Origin: Pleurostoma richardsiae
Lineage: Eukaryota; Ascomycota; Sordariomycetes; Calosphaeriales; Pleurostomataceae
Reading direction: 5' to 3'
DNA: 64,000 bases
Assembly: GCA_030052745.1 (NCBI GenBank)
Contig: JANBVO010000055.1
Coordinates: 1-64,000 of the forward strand
The translations under genes and the position numbers were made by a program. The notes under the pieces are model-generated. The model worked only from the letters and a program-made list of their open reading frames with translations. It did no database searches and had not been told where the DNA came from. Shown piece after piece: positions 45,301 to 55,707 of this stretch (position 1 is its first letter; each line of letters starts with the position of its first letter).

Positions 45301-45619
45301 ATTCTACAAGAGCGAGGCCATGCATGATCAGTAGGGAATCACGATAAAAGGCAGAAACCAAGCATAGCAGAGCGGTGAGGGGGAAGATCTGGATTTCTAG
45401 GACGGGCAGAGGAGGGGGAAACATACGAGACTTCGTTTCTAGTGACAGACTGGAAAGATTCACGGAGAGCCAGGCAGAAAAGTCGCGGCTTGACCTCAGG
45501 CTGGCGAGCACGGCGCTATCATCGCGAGGCTTGGAACTGTAGAAGTTCGTGGTGGGCGGATTCAACGGGTCCTCAGAATAGCCTTCGTCGGCCTGCTGGG
45601 AGGTCGAGAAGTCATCCAT
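42347..45619 (-). CDS. F-box/WD40 SCF ubiquitin-ligase substrate receptor (FWD-1/beta-TrCP-like)
   Basis: Proposed exons are 45619-45427 and 45303-42347 (1049 aa). The 123-bp intron (GTATGT...TTGTAG) is stop-free; removing it joins SLETKSQ to LAMALLDDLP, avoiding a hydrophobic insertion atypical of the family. An F-box lies at IDFIRYLPAEICLKILGYLDPVSLIHVAQTCRAWYDLA. WD40 repeats begin at NECIYSLQYNSQYLVSGSRDKTLRIWN, with at least six further blades. A roughly 250-residue Ala/Gln/Pro-rich insertion separates RIVSGSYDKTIIIWRR from a final ARVYKLQFDARRIICCSQ blade. The size, N-terminal acidic leader and split propeller fit Neurospora FWD-1, which targets the clock protein FRQ for degradation. 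Met30/SconB is shorter, so it is a less likely match. It acts in the nucleus and cytosol as part of an SCF complex. Confidence 0.88.
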   Translation of the reverse strand: MDDFSTSQQADEGYSEDPLNPPTTNFYSSKPRDDSAVLASLRSSRDFSAWLSVNLSSLSLETKSRMFPPPLPVLEIQIFPLTALLCLVSAFYRDSLLIMHGLALVELAMALLDDLPTSVIAQIVIQLNPRLYIDFIRYLPAEICLKILGYLDPVSLIHVAQTCRAWYDLALDRKLWERLYYLEGWKVVTSELQRWEEKVNEELNPSAAGQLEHIKSSEDGPAYKRRAISLSPRMDGDRDYVMLDTDRPPLRQEPKDVEMSEGSSIFGGNMVPRSTTTLAMGDLDMDNSLSAEASKARSADKGKAKALSPPIQPAFIKSESLPEMVPAEPAGLPKSTLWMWDAASSRYRINWKYLYNMRRRLEANWEAGRFRNFQLPHPDHPEEGHNNECIYSLQYNSQYLVSGSRDKTLRIWNLASRRLVREPLVGHNGSVLCLQFDSDPEEDLIVSGSSDSDVILWQFSTGRILQRLRHAHRESVLNVKFDKRILVTCSKDKSIKIFNRRPLRPGDPGYGDVGVNPVPTHVKYGYDIPSQLPVKPPYTMIGSLEGHGAAVNAVQIVDGEVVSASGDRQIKVWDWQTGVCMRTFVGHNKGIACVQYDGKRIVSGSSDNEVKVFCRKTGVEVASLRGHTDLVRTVQAGFGDLPYSDEEDVAEAKKVDEMYFKALESGNLPTAPQRGRPGNAGSRRPEDITAYGAKLPPGGGGGKHGRIVSGSYDKTIIIWRRDKNGVWQPQHQLKQEVAAAAAQRHGALPGASASGGAIIPLHPSVRVPPVTGSIDEASAAPLPPAVAVSNAAAPTTAAPAVHQHHQLAGPASTAPHVPSFSHPLLPGPITPTPANQITHIEEPIIATITPSSQQSFAQLIDLIVPQGVHALQQALASYPTMLTMQGHLQAAIDREASPFVRSQLRQAVSTALVRTQLAQARARQAAFQQAGASANQATPSSSAVAEAPAPAVQGQLPELQQPPVISGTTAPASQAGAVTHGGAGSSATTGNDNSATNSVSGAPPPTLLTHATAATAQQAGSQHQQAAPVGQAQAPVRHPHMEANPARVYKLQFDARRIICCSQTSVIVGWDFCNGDPELEEASKFFATVD

Positions 45620-46267
45620 CGTCACACAGGACCGAAGAGACGTAGGGACGGGATGTGATACGCAGGCAGAGAGAGGGCGGAAGAGACGGAGCCCCGTAAC
45701 TGTCGAGGGGGAGGACGACTATGTCAAGATGGTCGTTGGTGCGCCTCAAGCAGAGGCGCCCGTCACTTTTGGTGCAGTCGCCGGTCGGCAGCCGTTTGCT
45801 GCGCGCGGATGTGGAATGGCTGGAGCAGAAGAGGGTATCGCGTCGACGAAAGGCCGGATCTCTGCGGGCTATGTGATCTTGGTGCGTATTGCTCTGATCG
45901 GTCGGGCTTCTGCCTTCCTCCGCCGTCGCAGGGTCGGGCTTCGATTGATGAATGTTGTGGTGATGACAAAACCCACCACTGGCAAGTGGTTGGAATTGGC
46001 GTCCGTGCTGATGTGAGGGTCGGGGACCCAGCCGGTGGCACCCGCCAAGCAGCCCAAGGCAAAACAGGGTAGACGCGCTAGGCAGGCGGGATGCCAAGGT
46101 ACAGTAATCAAGCCAGTCCCCTTCTTCTGATTGGACTAAGGCCGCACGGCACGGGCCCACTTCGATGGTTAGCAAGAGAAGGCGGGAGGCGAGCTGCGAT
46201 TCTGGGGAAGAACCTTGAAGGTCCAGTCACATCGCCCTACCTCACTCTGCGACTTTGATGTGTACCT

Positions 46268-46287
46268 GGTAGGTACCTAGGTAGGTA
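46268..46287. repeat. TACCTAGGTAGGT repeat, copy 1
   Basis: The sequence reads GTAGGTACCTAGGTAGGTAA. It is built from overlapping GGTA/TACC units around a CCTAGG palindrome. Related copies occur at 46612 and 49274. Such motifs are widely scattered between genes in many Sordariomycetes; their function is not known to me. Confidence 0.65.
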
Positions 46288-46611
46288 AGGTGAGATACCT
46301 TTTACCTTGGGGATGAGATGTTCGGTCTGATGTGGTGGTCAAGATCGCTGAACGACTCCCACCCCGTCTCCTCGCTTACGCTGTGCGCACATATCCGGAT
46401 TTGGTGACCCCGGGGGCCGGGGGGGCGCCTGATGAAGTCACCGCGGGCCGTAAACCGGCTCGACACGTTTCGTGGCAAGGTTTGGCTGCGAGAGAGAACC
46501 GGTGATCCATGAGCCACGTCAGGCAGAGCAGGTTTGGCGCAGCACCAGGCTGGTTGAAGACGAACGCCGGATAGACTCATGTAGCACTCGGGGTCGACTT
46601 GGCCCAGCTTT

Positions 46612-46629
46612 TACATACCTAGGTAGGTG
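46612..46629. repeat. TACCTAGGTAGGT repeat, copy 2
   Basis: The sequence reads ACATACCTAGGTAGGTGC, sharing the 13-base core TACCTAGGTAGGT with copy 1. It lies about 330 bp from copy 1 and about 850 bp upstream of the methyltransferase. Confidence 0.65.
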
Positions 46630-47480
46630 CGAGTAGATACACAGCGCCAGCATACATGAGATATAGTATGCTGCTTACTTCTACTGTTCCTACATTGCAT
46701 CTGCGTCCGAGTCTTGGCCCATCCAGCCTCCCCACTCCCGGGAGTATATTAGGGCGCACCCACCAGCAGGACACACTCATACTTCATCATGTAGTAGACC
46801 ATCATAGTAGGGTCAAAGTGTTGGTGGGCGAGTCTTTCTGCTGAAAGGTGTGCGCTGGTTCTTTCCATAACTAGGTGCAATCTCTCCTATGTCCTCACAG
46901 CCTCTGCAGGTAATTCCAGTCGCTATTATCGGTCAGGTTTCCCGTATGCACGTGTGCAACGCCGTGTATGTACGTTTCAGGTCTTCAACAGCTCGAGAGA
47001 ATTGGTCTGACAAATGTGACTTCACATCCAGCTGCTGCGGCCACTGAACACTCACTATGTTCTTGGACCAGGACTCCAGTGAATCCCGAATTCTGATTCG
47101 GCATCCGTGCCTGATACCCGTAAACAGAAGAGACATACGCAAACCACTTCCAGTCAAGCCCACCGCGAACCGGAGAGTTATCTATGACACGCCATGCTGC
47201 CGCCTATGCCCGCCGCTGTGGGCCATCTTTGTCCTGCGCGGACACTTTTCGGGCACATTAGGCAGGGCGCTGCGCGGAGACCTATTATTATATGCCGGGA
47301 ACCTCGAGCACTGTCTAGGGCAGCAGCGCTTCACTTCAATTACAATATATGCTGAGACTGAACAAACCCCGGACCAGCTGCTCACATCTTAAGAGCACGG
47401 TGCCAATCTCCTTCCTTAGTCGACACCTCTGTCACCGGTCTCATTCCAGCCTCGGCTCTTCCTTTAGCAGCTCAAAAAGG

Positions 47481-48525
47481 ATGTCACAACGAGCCGACGC
47501 AGATAGCATGATGCATAAGATCCTCAAGGCCGGCGTTTCTGGCAAGGAGGATGATTGGGAGGAGTATCTACTCGAGAACATGACCAAAGTCAGCATGCCC
47601 CTGGCCGTTAAGATGCTCGCTCAGGCTGGTATCCACAAAGATACCACGGCGCCATTCACGCTGCTCGATGAAGGCTGCGGCCTCGGAGTTGTGGCAGGGT
47701 GCCTCCAGGACACGGTGAGCAAGGATGTGCTGGCAAGGAGCAGCATGGTCTCATCCGACTATTCGGGAGCCCTTGTCGGCTTCGTCCAAAACCGCATCCA
47801 AAAGAAAGGTTGGATCAACACTGAGGCAAAAGTGCTTGACGCCCAGGTAGCCCCCATCCCCTCTCTTTAGTGCCCGTCCGGACTCCTTTCCGCTGACGCT
47901 TGGTGGTCAGAATACCGGCCTCCCGGCCCAGAGCTTCACGCATGTCACGCTCAACATCAGCTTCCACGCTATACCAGACTCGCATGCGGCTCTTGAAGGT
48001 TGGTCCATCGTCCCAATGCTCTACTATGGCTGTACGAGACTGATGGGTGATGCCGTGGCAGAAAGCATCCGCCTTCTCAAGCCAGGCGGACTCCTGGCTT
48101 TCACGACTTGGCATGAGCAAGGAGTAGGCTGGCTGGAGGATGTGCGCACTGCCTTTGCATCCTTTCCATTTCCCGCGCCATCCCTGATTTCCCTCCCCGC
48201 GCAGGTCACCACCTGGGGCCGGTGGTACGACGTCAACTGGGTGCGGAAGACCTTGATTGAACATGGCCTCGCAGACGTCAAAGTCGACGTGCTGGCACAT
48301 CTGACACACGTCGAGAACGCAGGCGACTTCATCATGGCGTACGGAAACATGCTGGGTTGGGCCGTCAAGGCAGCCGGCTGGAGCGAGGAGCTTAAGGGGG
48401 AGCACGGCGAGGGAGAGGTCAAAGAACTGGTGAGAAAGCACCTGGAGGACAAGTACGGCGCTGGAGAGGGCTGGGACCTTACCTGGGTGTCCATCATTGC
48501 AAGCGGCCGGGTACCGGCCAACTGA
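47481..48525 (+). CDS. Class I SAM-dependent methyltransferase
   Basis: Proposed exons are 47481-47846, 47911-47998 and 48062-48525 (305 aa). Intron 1 is 64 bp. Intron 2 (63 bp) is stop-free and joins AALE to ESIRLLKPGG, restoring the standard strand-5 motif. Motif I is FTLLDEGCGLGVVAG, with the Glu/Gly-rich SAM-binding turn. Motif III appears as THVTLNISFHAIPD, and the post-strand-5 segment is IRLLKPGGLLAFTTWHE. A hydrophobic substrate region follows. This layout fits UbiE-like or small-molecule methyltransferases common in fungal secondary metabolism. No biosynthetic core gene is adjacent, so the acceptor is unknown. An upstream in-frame extension lacks a better ATG; the chosen ATG follows CTCAAAAAGG. 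Confidence 0.85.
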
Positions 48526-49273
48526 GCTGCCATTATTGCGTCGCGTGCATCTTCCATGGCCAGCGCCGCTTGTGCCATTGTTTCTTCTCCGGATTTGGCC
48601 CTAGGTGTGACATACAAATGTCATGTCAACCGAGACGCTTCGGAGATAAGAGTGTTCAGGGCAGAAAGAAGCTACCATGCTTCGAGCACTCGTTTCAATT
48701 CCAGCTTGACTGCCTACCTCACCCGCCCTAGACAAAGAGCCTCCTTTCCGCTTCTCCCAAAATGCTCCTTACACAGTAGGAGAAGGGGTCCTTTTTCCAA
48801 CTATTATGCAATCATAGCTACCTTAGATGTGGGAACCAGACCTGCGATTGATGCCCAGTGGGTGCCGTTCCTGACAGATGCAAGATTGCCAGGCGATGCG
48901 TTTCAAGTGGCCGGATTTCCAATTTTCCTCGCATCCCAGGCATCACCTAAGTATCATCATAGGACGACTCGCCGCTTCACAGGGCCCTCAGACGCGTACA
49001 TAGAGCCCCGTTCGTGACCCCGTCCAGCCTTCTCAACTTGCAACTCTCCGTGGTGAGAACAGCCGACGCCTTCGCGTACCGATACCTTTGCAGCTTCGCA
49101 GCGGGTTGCAATGGCGTCTTAAAACGAAGGTGTAAGGAGAGGCCAGGCCGGAAGGCGGTGGTCGGTCACAAGAATAGGATCTGCGAAGGCGATCATTCTG
49201 CCGGGTGTCAAGCAGATACGGGCATGGAGTCAACGACGGGAGTTAGGTACCCCAGCTGTCAAAGTACCGCCTA

Positions 49274-49300
49274 CCATACCTACCTAAGTACCTAGGTACG
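49274..49300. repeat. TACCTAGGT-type repeat, copy 3
   Basis: The tract contains ATACCTACCTAAG followed by TACCTAGGTACG. It repeats the same TACC/GGTA units as copies 1 and 2 but in a different arrangement, so it looks like a diverged relative. Confidence 0.55.
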
Positions 49301-50418
49301 AATTACGTGTGCGTATCTTGCCGCGATATCATGCAGGCCCGCCGTTGTGGCGGTCTTCGGAGCCTACCCAGATCGTCGGGAGGAAGAGGCTTCCACGTTC
49401 GATTACAAGCTCTTCAACTCTTCAGTCTGCTCTTGTTACCCACCCAGACAGGCTGCCTGGTGCCGTTTCTCGGCTCGCCCCCTTTTCTGGAGGGGTCCTG
49501 GGAATTGCCGTGGCCTGAAGCCTCCCGTCCTTTTGCGCGCTACGGGATTTAGTCCGACCTTGGACTAGCGCGGGCTGCCGCTAACATGAAACGCCCAAAG
49601 CCGGTGGGCATCAATGCCCAAAGCCCTCAATATTCAGGTCACTTCCCGTAGGAAGAAAGGTACTTCCTGGCGGCTCACGTACCGGCTGAGATACCACGCC
49701 TTCTAGTTGAAGCTACTTAATGAGTCTGGTTCCACTCACCCTTTCCCCCCAAATCGTCCTCCACTTGCCTTCCTCCCCCTCCTTCAAGCTGCCGGCCAGT
49801 CAACTGCGATAGCACCAAACAGCGGCGGCTCTCGTTCACAATCCATCCCTTTCCCGCATCAAGCGGCCTGCAGAGCGAGAGGTATAGCCGTGCCTAACAG
49901 CAGCCATCCAGAGCCGAAGTCGTTGCAATCAAGCCCCTAGCCTGCGGCTGCTGCTTGCGCACCAACCGCACGAATCTCACGACGCAGAGAGGAGAGACGC
50001 ACAAACTCCCTGGCAAGCCACGAAGGGCAGGAAATCGAGACAACACGGTCATTCTTTCGAGGAACAAAAGAAGCAACGGCCTGCCGACGGTCGCACCCAC
50101 TTTCCGGAGACTGCAGACATCTAGAGCGACAAAGAGCCGCCATTGAAACCCCTCCTCCTGCGGCCTCGTCGTCGCCAGGCGAATCACCATCGACCTCCCA
50201 TCATTAGCCTCGTCTCTTCGTCCTTGTCCAACCAAAGGCAGCCCGCCGACAGCGGCCACTCTGTCGACCCGTTTCAACCGCCGTCGTGGCACGCTGACTC
50301 TCGTTAGAGGACTCTCGAAACAACGAGGATTTTGCACCCGGAAGGGATTGGCCAGAGAGGGCACGAAGAGAGACCACCTTTGATTCGATAGTGACGGTTC
50401 CCAAGAAAGACTTCCTAT

Positions 50419-50466
50419 CGCCGCCGCCGCCGCCGCCGTAATTGTTGTTGCTGCTGCTGGCGCTGG
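50419..50466 (+). repeat. Trinucleotide-repeat tract in the cdc24 leader
   Basis: About seven CCG units (50419-50438) run into GTTGTTGCTGCTGCTGG. The tract is upstream of cdc24 by about 390 bp and probably transcribed in its 5'-UTR. Such tracts can vary in length between strains. Confidence 0.7.
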
Positions 50467-50842
50467 CAGTTGAATGACGTGACGTGACTCAGGATAGCGC
50501 CTACCCACCGACCGACAGACCAACAACCTACGCGCAAGGGAGGGGGAAAGCGGCACATCACTGGAATTCTTCCCACGCTCCGGTGGACGACACACGCGTG
50601 CCTGTGCCTTTGCCTCCCGCACGACGTTTGCGTTCCCCGCATCGCCATTCTGGCGACGGGCTTCCAACAACCGTCTCCCACAACATCCTCCGACTCGACG
50701 ATCGGTTACTCCTGCGAATCTTGTCGGCGAGACTGCTGCGGCTTCCGGCCTTCCTACCCCTCCCCGTCTCTCGGGTCCGCGCACTACGAATTACCCTGTG
50801 CAAAGGCGACACGCTGAAGTCGAGACCAGAGACTATACACGA

Positions 50843-50851
50843 ATGGAGTAG
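50843..50851 (+). promoter_or_regulatory. Two-codon upstream ORF (ATG GAG TAG) before cdc24
   Basis: ATG GAG TAG ends at 50851, and the main cdc24 ATG begins at 50854, only two bases later. The upstream ATG has C at -3 (weak context), whereas the main ATG sits in GCCATGG (strong). Ribosomes would mostly scan past it, but those that initiate would terminate at the main start. Mild repression or reinitiation is inferred. Confidence 0.55.
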
Positions 50852-50853
50852 CC

Positions 50854-53800
50854 ATGGCATCCCATGCACCGCTTCTGAGAACGAATACCGCGCCTGTCTT
50901 CCAACAGTCGACAGACGGGGTCGCGAGACTACAAAACATGAGCATGACCACGCCTCGGGCGAGCCAGCTTTCCGACTCTACGGCATTCACGTCGACCACC
51001 TCCCTGACTTCACTTTCGAGCACAACGACCGTGGTAGCGCCGCCCGCCAATGGACAGGTTGTTGCCACGAGTAACATAATCAACCAGAAGGCTGACGCCT
51101 CGCGGTCGCTCTACCAGATCTGTGTCTCGCTCAAACAGAGACTCGCGACAGTGCCCGGCTTCGAAGACTACCTAGAGCAACTAGCGGAGTGGGAGTCGCA
51201 GGGCGGGGAAGAGAACGGGCCAGTAGAGAGTCTATGGAGGCTGCTGAGAACAGGCCGTCCACTCCTGACTATCTACAATGCACTGCAGCCGGAGAAGCCT
51301 CTGGAGGTCGACCAGACGAGTGCATCGGAGGAGAAGCGAGCGAAGCTTGCGACCTTCAAATTTGTACAGGCATGCCTGAAGGAGCTCCACATCCCATCAA
51401 CCGACATGTTTGTCATCAGCGATTTGACGGGCAATGACACGACCGGATTTGTTAAGGTAAGCACTCCTTGACTTGGAGGGTGCTGCCGAGATAGACGACG
51501 TGCCTCCAATGTACCCATTCTATGTTCTTAGTCCCATGGCCTAACCTCATTGACACAGGTCACGTCCGTCGTCAATTACGTTTTGGATCTCGCACAGCAG
51601 AAAGGGCTTCTCCTGCAGGGCCAGCCATACCCTGAAGATGATGCACCTACCGCCCAGAACTCGCAGATGAGCTACCGCGACCACATCGTGGAGGAGATGG
51701 TGAACACAGAACGCAAATACGTCCAGGATCTGGAGAATCTCTTTGACTTGAAGAAGACCCTGGATCAGCGCGGTGTCGTTCCTGGCGATGTCGTCCACGA
51801 CATCTTCCTAAATATCAACGCCATTCTCGATTTTCAACGACGTTTCCTCATCCGTGTTGAGACCACAAACTCAATGCCCCCGTCGCGACAGGAATGGGGA
51901 GCGCCATTTGCTGCCTACGAGGACTCATTTAGCATATATCAACCCTTCATCGCGAATCAGAAAAAGGCTACTGCCCTAGCTCAGCAAGTCTTCGACAAGA
52001 TACAGTTGACTGGCCACGCAGTCGCCGTAGACTTCAATACTCTGGATGCCTTTCTGCTGAAGCCCATGCAGCGGTTGTCACGTTATCCGCTTCTGCTGAA
52101 GGTTAGCTTTGGCACAGTTTCTATCTGGTTGAGAACCTTTGCGCGTGTTAACAGTCTCTCAGGATCTCAAGAAGAGAAGTGAGGAGGAATCAACCAAGGC
52201 AGACCTAGAGTCGGGTATCGCGGCTGCCGAGAGGGTCCTGCAGAAGGCCAACGAGGCCGTCTTGCGTAGTGAGCTTGACGAAGCCTCGGGTGAACTGATG
52301 CAGCGGGTTGATGACTGGAAGAATCACCGCGTCGAGCAGTTTGGGAAGCTCCTGCTACACGGAACCCATTCTGTCATAACAGGCAAGAGCGACCAAGAGA
52401 AGGACTACGAGATTTTCCTTTTCCAGTGCATCCTGCTGTGCTGCAAGGAGGTTTCTGGGAATAAGAAGGACAAGAAGGACAAGTCAAGATCAACCGTTCC
52501 TAAGGCGCCGCTGAACAGGCTTTCAAAATTACAGTTGAAGGGCCGTATCTTCATGACCAACGTGACGGAGGTTGTTTCGTTCTCTAAGCCAGGTATGGGT
52601 GGTCGAGGCTTCCGATTAAGGAAACTGCATATCGAACTCAAGCTGACATTCGCACAGGTTCCTACACGGTGCAGATCTGGTGGAAGGGCGATCCTGGTGT
52701 CGAGAGCTTCATTATCAGATTCCAGACGGAGGAGACCATGAGGAAATGGGCTGCCGGCCTGGACGCACAGAGGAAAGAGAACGCTCCGCAGATGGCTCAG
52801 AGCCCGGATCAGACTCCGCCGACGTTCGCTTGGATGCAGACACAGATGGGAGAAGTCGTCAACCCATACGCGCAGCAGGACGACGACGACGACGATGACT
52901 ACACCCCCCCAACGACTGGGTACAGCGCCTTGCCTCAGCCAACACCGGCCATTGCTGGGACGATGTCTCGCAACGCTTCTAGCACCAGCCTCCGCCAACG
53001 CTCAGCGACAGCTGAAAGCAGTGTATCCCTAGCCGGTATGGCACGTGCACCTCCGCCGCGCATCCCTCTACCTCAACCCCCGGGACCTCTTTCTGTCCAG
53101 ACTCAGATGGGGCCTCCTGCCTACCCTTCTCCTGGTCCACGCGGCGGCGACTCGTACTTCTCTCCAGTAGCAGAGTCCCCAGTGTCTTCTAGAACAAGCA
53201 CGACATCGGGCTTCTTCGCGAACAGTGCTGGCTACCCGTTTCCCAAGACTGGCACACCGCAGCCGACATGGGGCGAGGATAGCAACAGGTACACGGCTCC
53301 GGCGATGCCTCGAGCGCCGTCGAGGGAAGGTCCCTCACCGATCAACGCATACGGCATGGTCGTAAATGGTCGGAACCCTCGTGGTCCTTCTCTACCGGTG
53401 ATGGCATCGCAGCAGTCCATTGCCCAGCAACAACGCAGCCGGTCGTATTCGACTCCCGATATCCAAAACCAACAGCCAGCGAGACGAACTGAGCGGGGAG
53501 GGAGTCAAGGTGTGCCAGCTGTGCCTGGAATCCCGCCGCATCTCCATCCAACCCACGAGCGGCACGACAGCACGATACCGAGGAGCAACACGGGCAGCCC
53601 GAGGAACGACCTCCCCATCCGGTCTAATACCCAGAGCCCCGGGGTGCAGAGGGAGAGACTACAGCAGCAGAGTCTCAATCAGTTCCCTGCGCAGCCAATT
53701 TTCCCCAGACAGGCTACGCCGGTCTCAGGGCATGGGCACAGCGTGACTCCCGCTCCACTGAACATCAACCATGAGGCTTCTAGGACGGTGTCGCCGCCTC

Positions 53801-54168
53801 TAGGAACGGGGACACCAGCTCCTATGAGCACGAATCCATTGGTGAGCCCCGACATTCCCGTGCCAACCCAGCTCAAGGTGAAAGTCAACTGTGACACCGG
53901 CAACTATGTCACGCTCGTTGTCGCGTTCAACATCACCTATCAGAGCCTCATCGATCGAATCGACGCCAAGCTCGCACGGTTCACCAGCTCTAGTATTAGT
54001 AAGGGCAGTCTAAAGTTGCAGTACCGTGACGAGGACGGCGACTTTGTGATGATCGAGAGCGACGACGACATTCAGATTGCCTTCCTTGAGTGGCGCGAGG
54101 GAGTGAGGAATATGTACAGCGGAGGCGTTGGGGAGATTGAGCTGTTCTGTGTCGGGGAGACAAGCTGA
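50854..54168 (+). CDS. cdc24: Rho guanine nucleotide exchange factor Cdc24
   Basis: Proposed exons are 50854-51456, 51559-52101, 52163-52592 and 52658-54168 (1028 aa; phases agree). Domains in order: a Ser/Thr-rich N-terminus; a CDC24-type calponin-like region (about 85-215, SLYQICVSLKQRL...SLWRLLRTGRPLLTIYNAL); a DH/RhoGEF domain (about 235-420, EEMVNTERKYVQDLENL, DAFLLKPMQRLSRYPLLLKDLKK); a PH domain (about 440-575, ending FQTEETMRKWAAGLDAQ); a long disordered Pro/Ser-rich linker with an Asp run; and a C-terminal PB1 domain (LKVKVNCDTGNY...YRDEDGDFVMIESDDDIQIAF, the OPCA motif). It activates Cdc42 (and Rac in filamentous fungi) at polarity sites, and the PB1 end binds the Bem1 scaffold. It is preceded by a two-codon upstream ORF. 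Confidence 0.96.
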
Positions 54169-55707
54169 GCCGCCCAACCACGCCAGAATTCATTTTCCAC
54201 TCATTTCCTTTTCTCGCCGTCCATACCCGAGGCATATATCTATCTATTGCATTTCTGCTTCCCGCATTGGCCAGGCGTCGAGGCTCCCGGAAGTTCGAAT
54301 ACCAAACCATCACACTTTTGGTGCACCTAAGCGACGACTGCCATCATGGCCAGCCAGCCAGTCATCCGCTACCCGACTTTACAATCATCTACAATCAAGG
54401 CCTATAAATCACCCCTGCGCTGAGAGCGTCCACTTGAGTCGACTTCGTTCCTTCTTCCCCCTTGGACTACCAGATCTTCTCACGATCATTACCGTTAGTG
54501 CCCTTTTCTTATGGGACCGCCGACTTCCGACTCTACACTTTGGAATGGACTTACTTAGATTACGGTCCTGGTCCTGTTTGTTTTGACCTTCGCGCTCGTT
54601 TGATGAGAAATGATTGTCTTAACTCCTCCAAACCAGCTTTGCTTTCCTGTTGTCCGTAGTAGGGGTTTGTTGATGGGGCATCATCATTCTTTCGGCGCTT
54701 TGATGCTATACACTCGTTTAGACATAATTGTTTGGCCCTCACTCAATTCAGGTGGTGGTGGGTCGCCCAGCGAGCTCCTTACGCTCGCTCTCTTCTTCAC
54801 GCGGTGTCTCGGTGGTACCATTCTTGAGGGAGGGCTCGCCACTCCGTCCTCAGACCATTGGCCAGACTATCGGTAGGGCAGCACGGACTGCTGGGGGAAG
54901 GAGACATGGATCCAGCTGGTGTTTCGTGGTCTTGGTGTAGTTCCAAGCAGGAGCATCACCGTTGGAAGCAGCAATTTACAAAGCCTGTTCTTCTTATATG
55001 AGAAACAGTCTCTGATGGGTTGTGATTCGAAGGCAGACCAATCTGGCAGGCTTGCGTCATATCGACCGTCTACGGTTTTCGTGTTTCTTACACTGCCGTC
55101 TTGCTCGCATTGTACCTGTGGAGACGGCGCTAGATTATAGGCATGGTTAAATTGATATCCTCGTTCCCAATATTATGACTGCCGCATGCACATTCATGGG
55201 TAGACCTTAACACGTTCCGCGGGGAGGTTGTCCATCGAGACATTGGGTCCACCGGGGCAGTACACTCGGCGCTTCTTGTGACATTGACGCGCTCAGGGAA
55301 AATTCTGTGATGTCGGGGCATCGTGTGCTGCTTGAAGTGTATGTGCGTTTCATTTATACATATTGTACATTGCCGTTGTAGCGAATTTCTGTCCTTGTTC
55401 CCATAAACGCCGCGCTCGCCATACATCAACCCCATCTCCCAGTTCGAGACCGACGGCCTTTTAGCGGAGCCACTTGACGACCATCCATCTTTGCCACGAT
55501 GCTTCGGTGCTCGTCTCCCCGCTACAATTCTTCGTTTCCGGTAGGAGACCGATAATCAGGTGTCCCATGGAAGTAAGCAGCCCGCTCAGATACAGTACTC
55601 GATGAGGTTGAATGTTGGCGGGGCACCGCGGCCTGAGAGCATCTAATCGTGGCCTGCGCGCCGGGCAAGGCAATCGGAACCGTGACAGCCCTATCCTAGG
55701 CGCCACG
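54169..55707. other. Intergenic, no gene seen
   Basis: About 1.5 kb lies between the convergent cdc24 and mrp10 genes. It should contain the cdc24 3'-UTR; T-rich segments near 54460-54760 on the plus strand fit that. The short frames present have no family match. Confidence 0.5.

Larger units (their letters stand above)
45620..47480. other. Long intergenic region with TACCTAGGT repeats
   Basis: This 1.86-kb divergent region between the F-box/WD40 gene and the methyltransferase has no supported gene. It contains two copies of the palindromic TACCTAGGTAGGT motif (listed separately) and a G-rich stretch near 46407-46427 (CCCCGGGGGCCGGGGGGGCG). Confidence 0.5.
48526..50853. other. Long intergenic and cdc24 5'-leader region
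   Basis: About 2.3 kb has no supported gene. It contains a TACCTAGGTA-type repeat near 49274-49300, a GC-trinucleotide tract at 50419-50466 and, at its end, a two-codon upstream ORF. The last several hundred bases are C/T-rich on the plus strand, consistent with a long cdc24 5'-UTR. Confidence 0.5.

Noticed and set aside
46400-46430. CCCCGGGGG tract resembling the acid-module motif
   Set aside because: It is a G-run with CCGG inside, lacks the TT/AA flanks and lies in an unrelated promoter.
49894-50784. 296-residue minus-strand frame in the cdc24 leader
   Set aside because: It is Arg/Leu/Ser-rich and lies opposite the C/T-rich leader; codon use looks like the antisense of UTR rather than a gene.
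50484-51074. 196-residue plus-strand frame overlapping the cdc24 start
   Set aside because: It begins at a non-ATG codon, is out of frame with cdc24, and has no family features; Cdc24 is clear from its domains.
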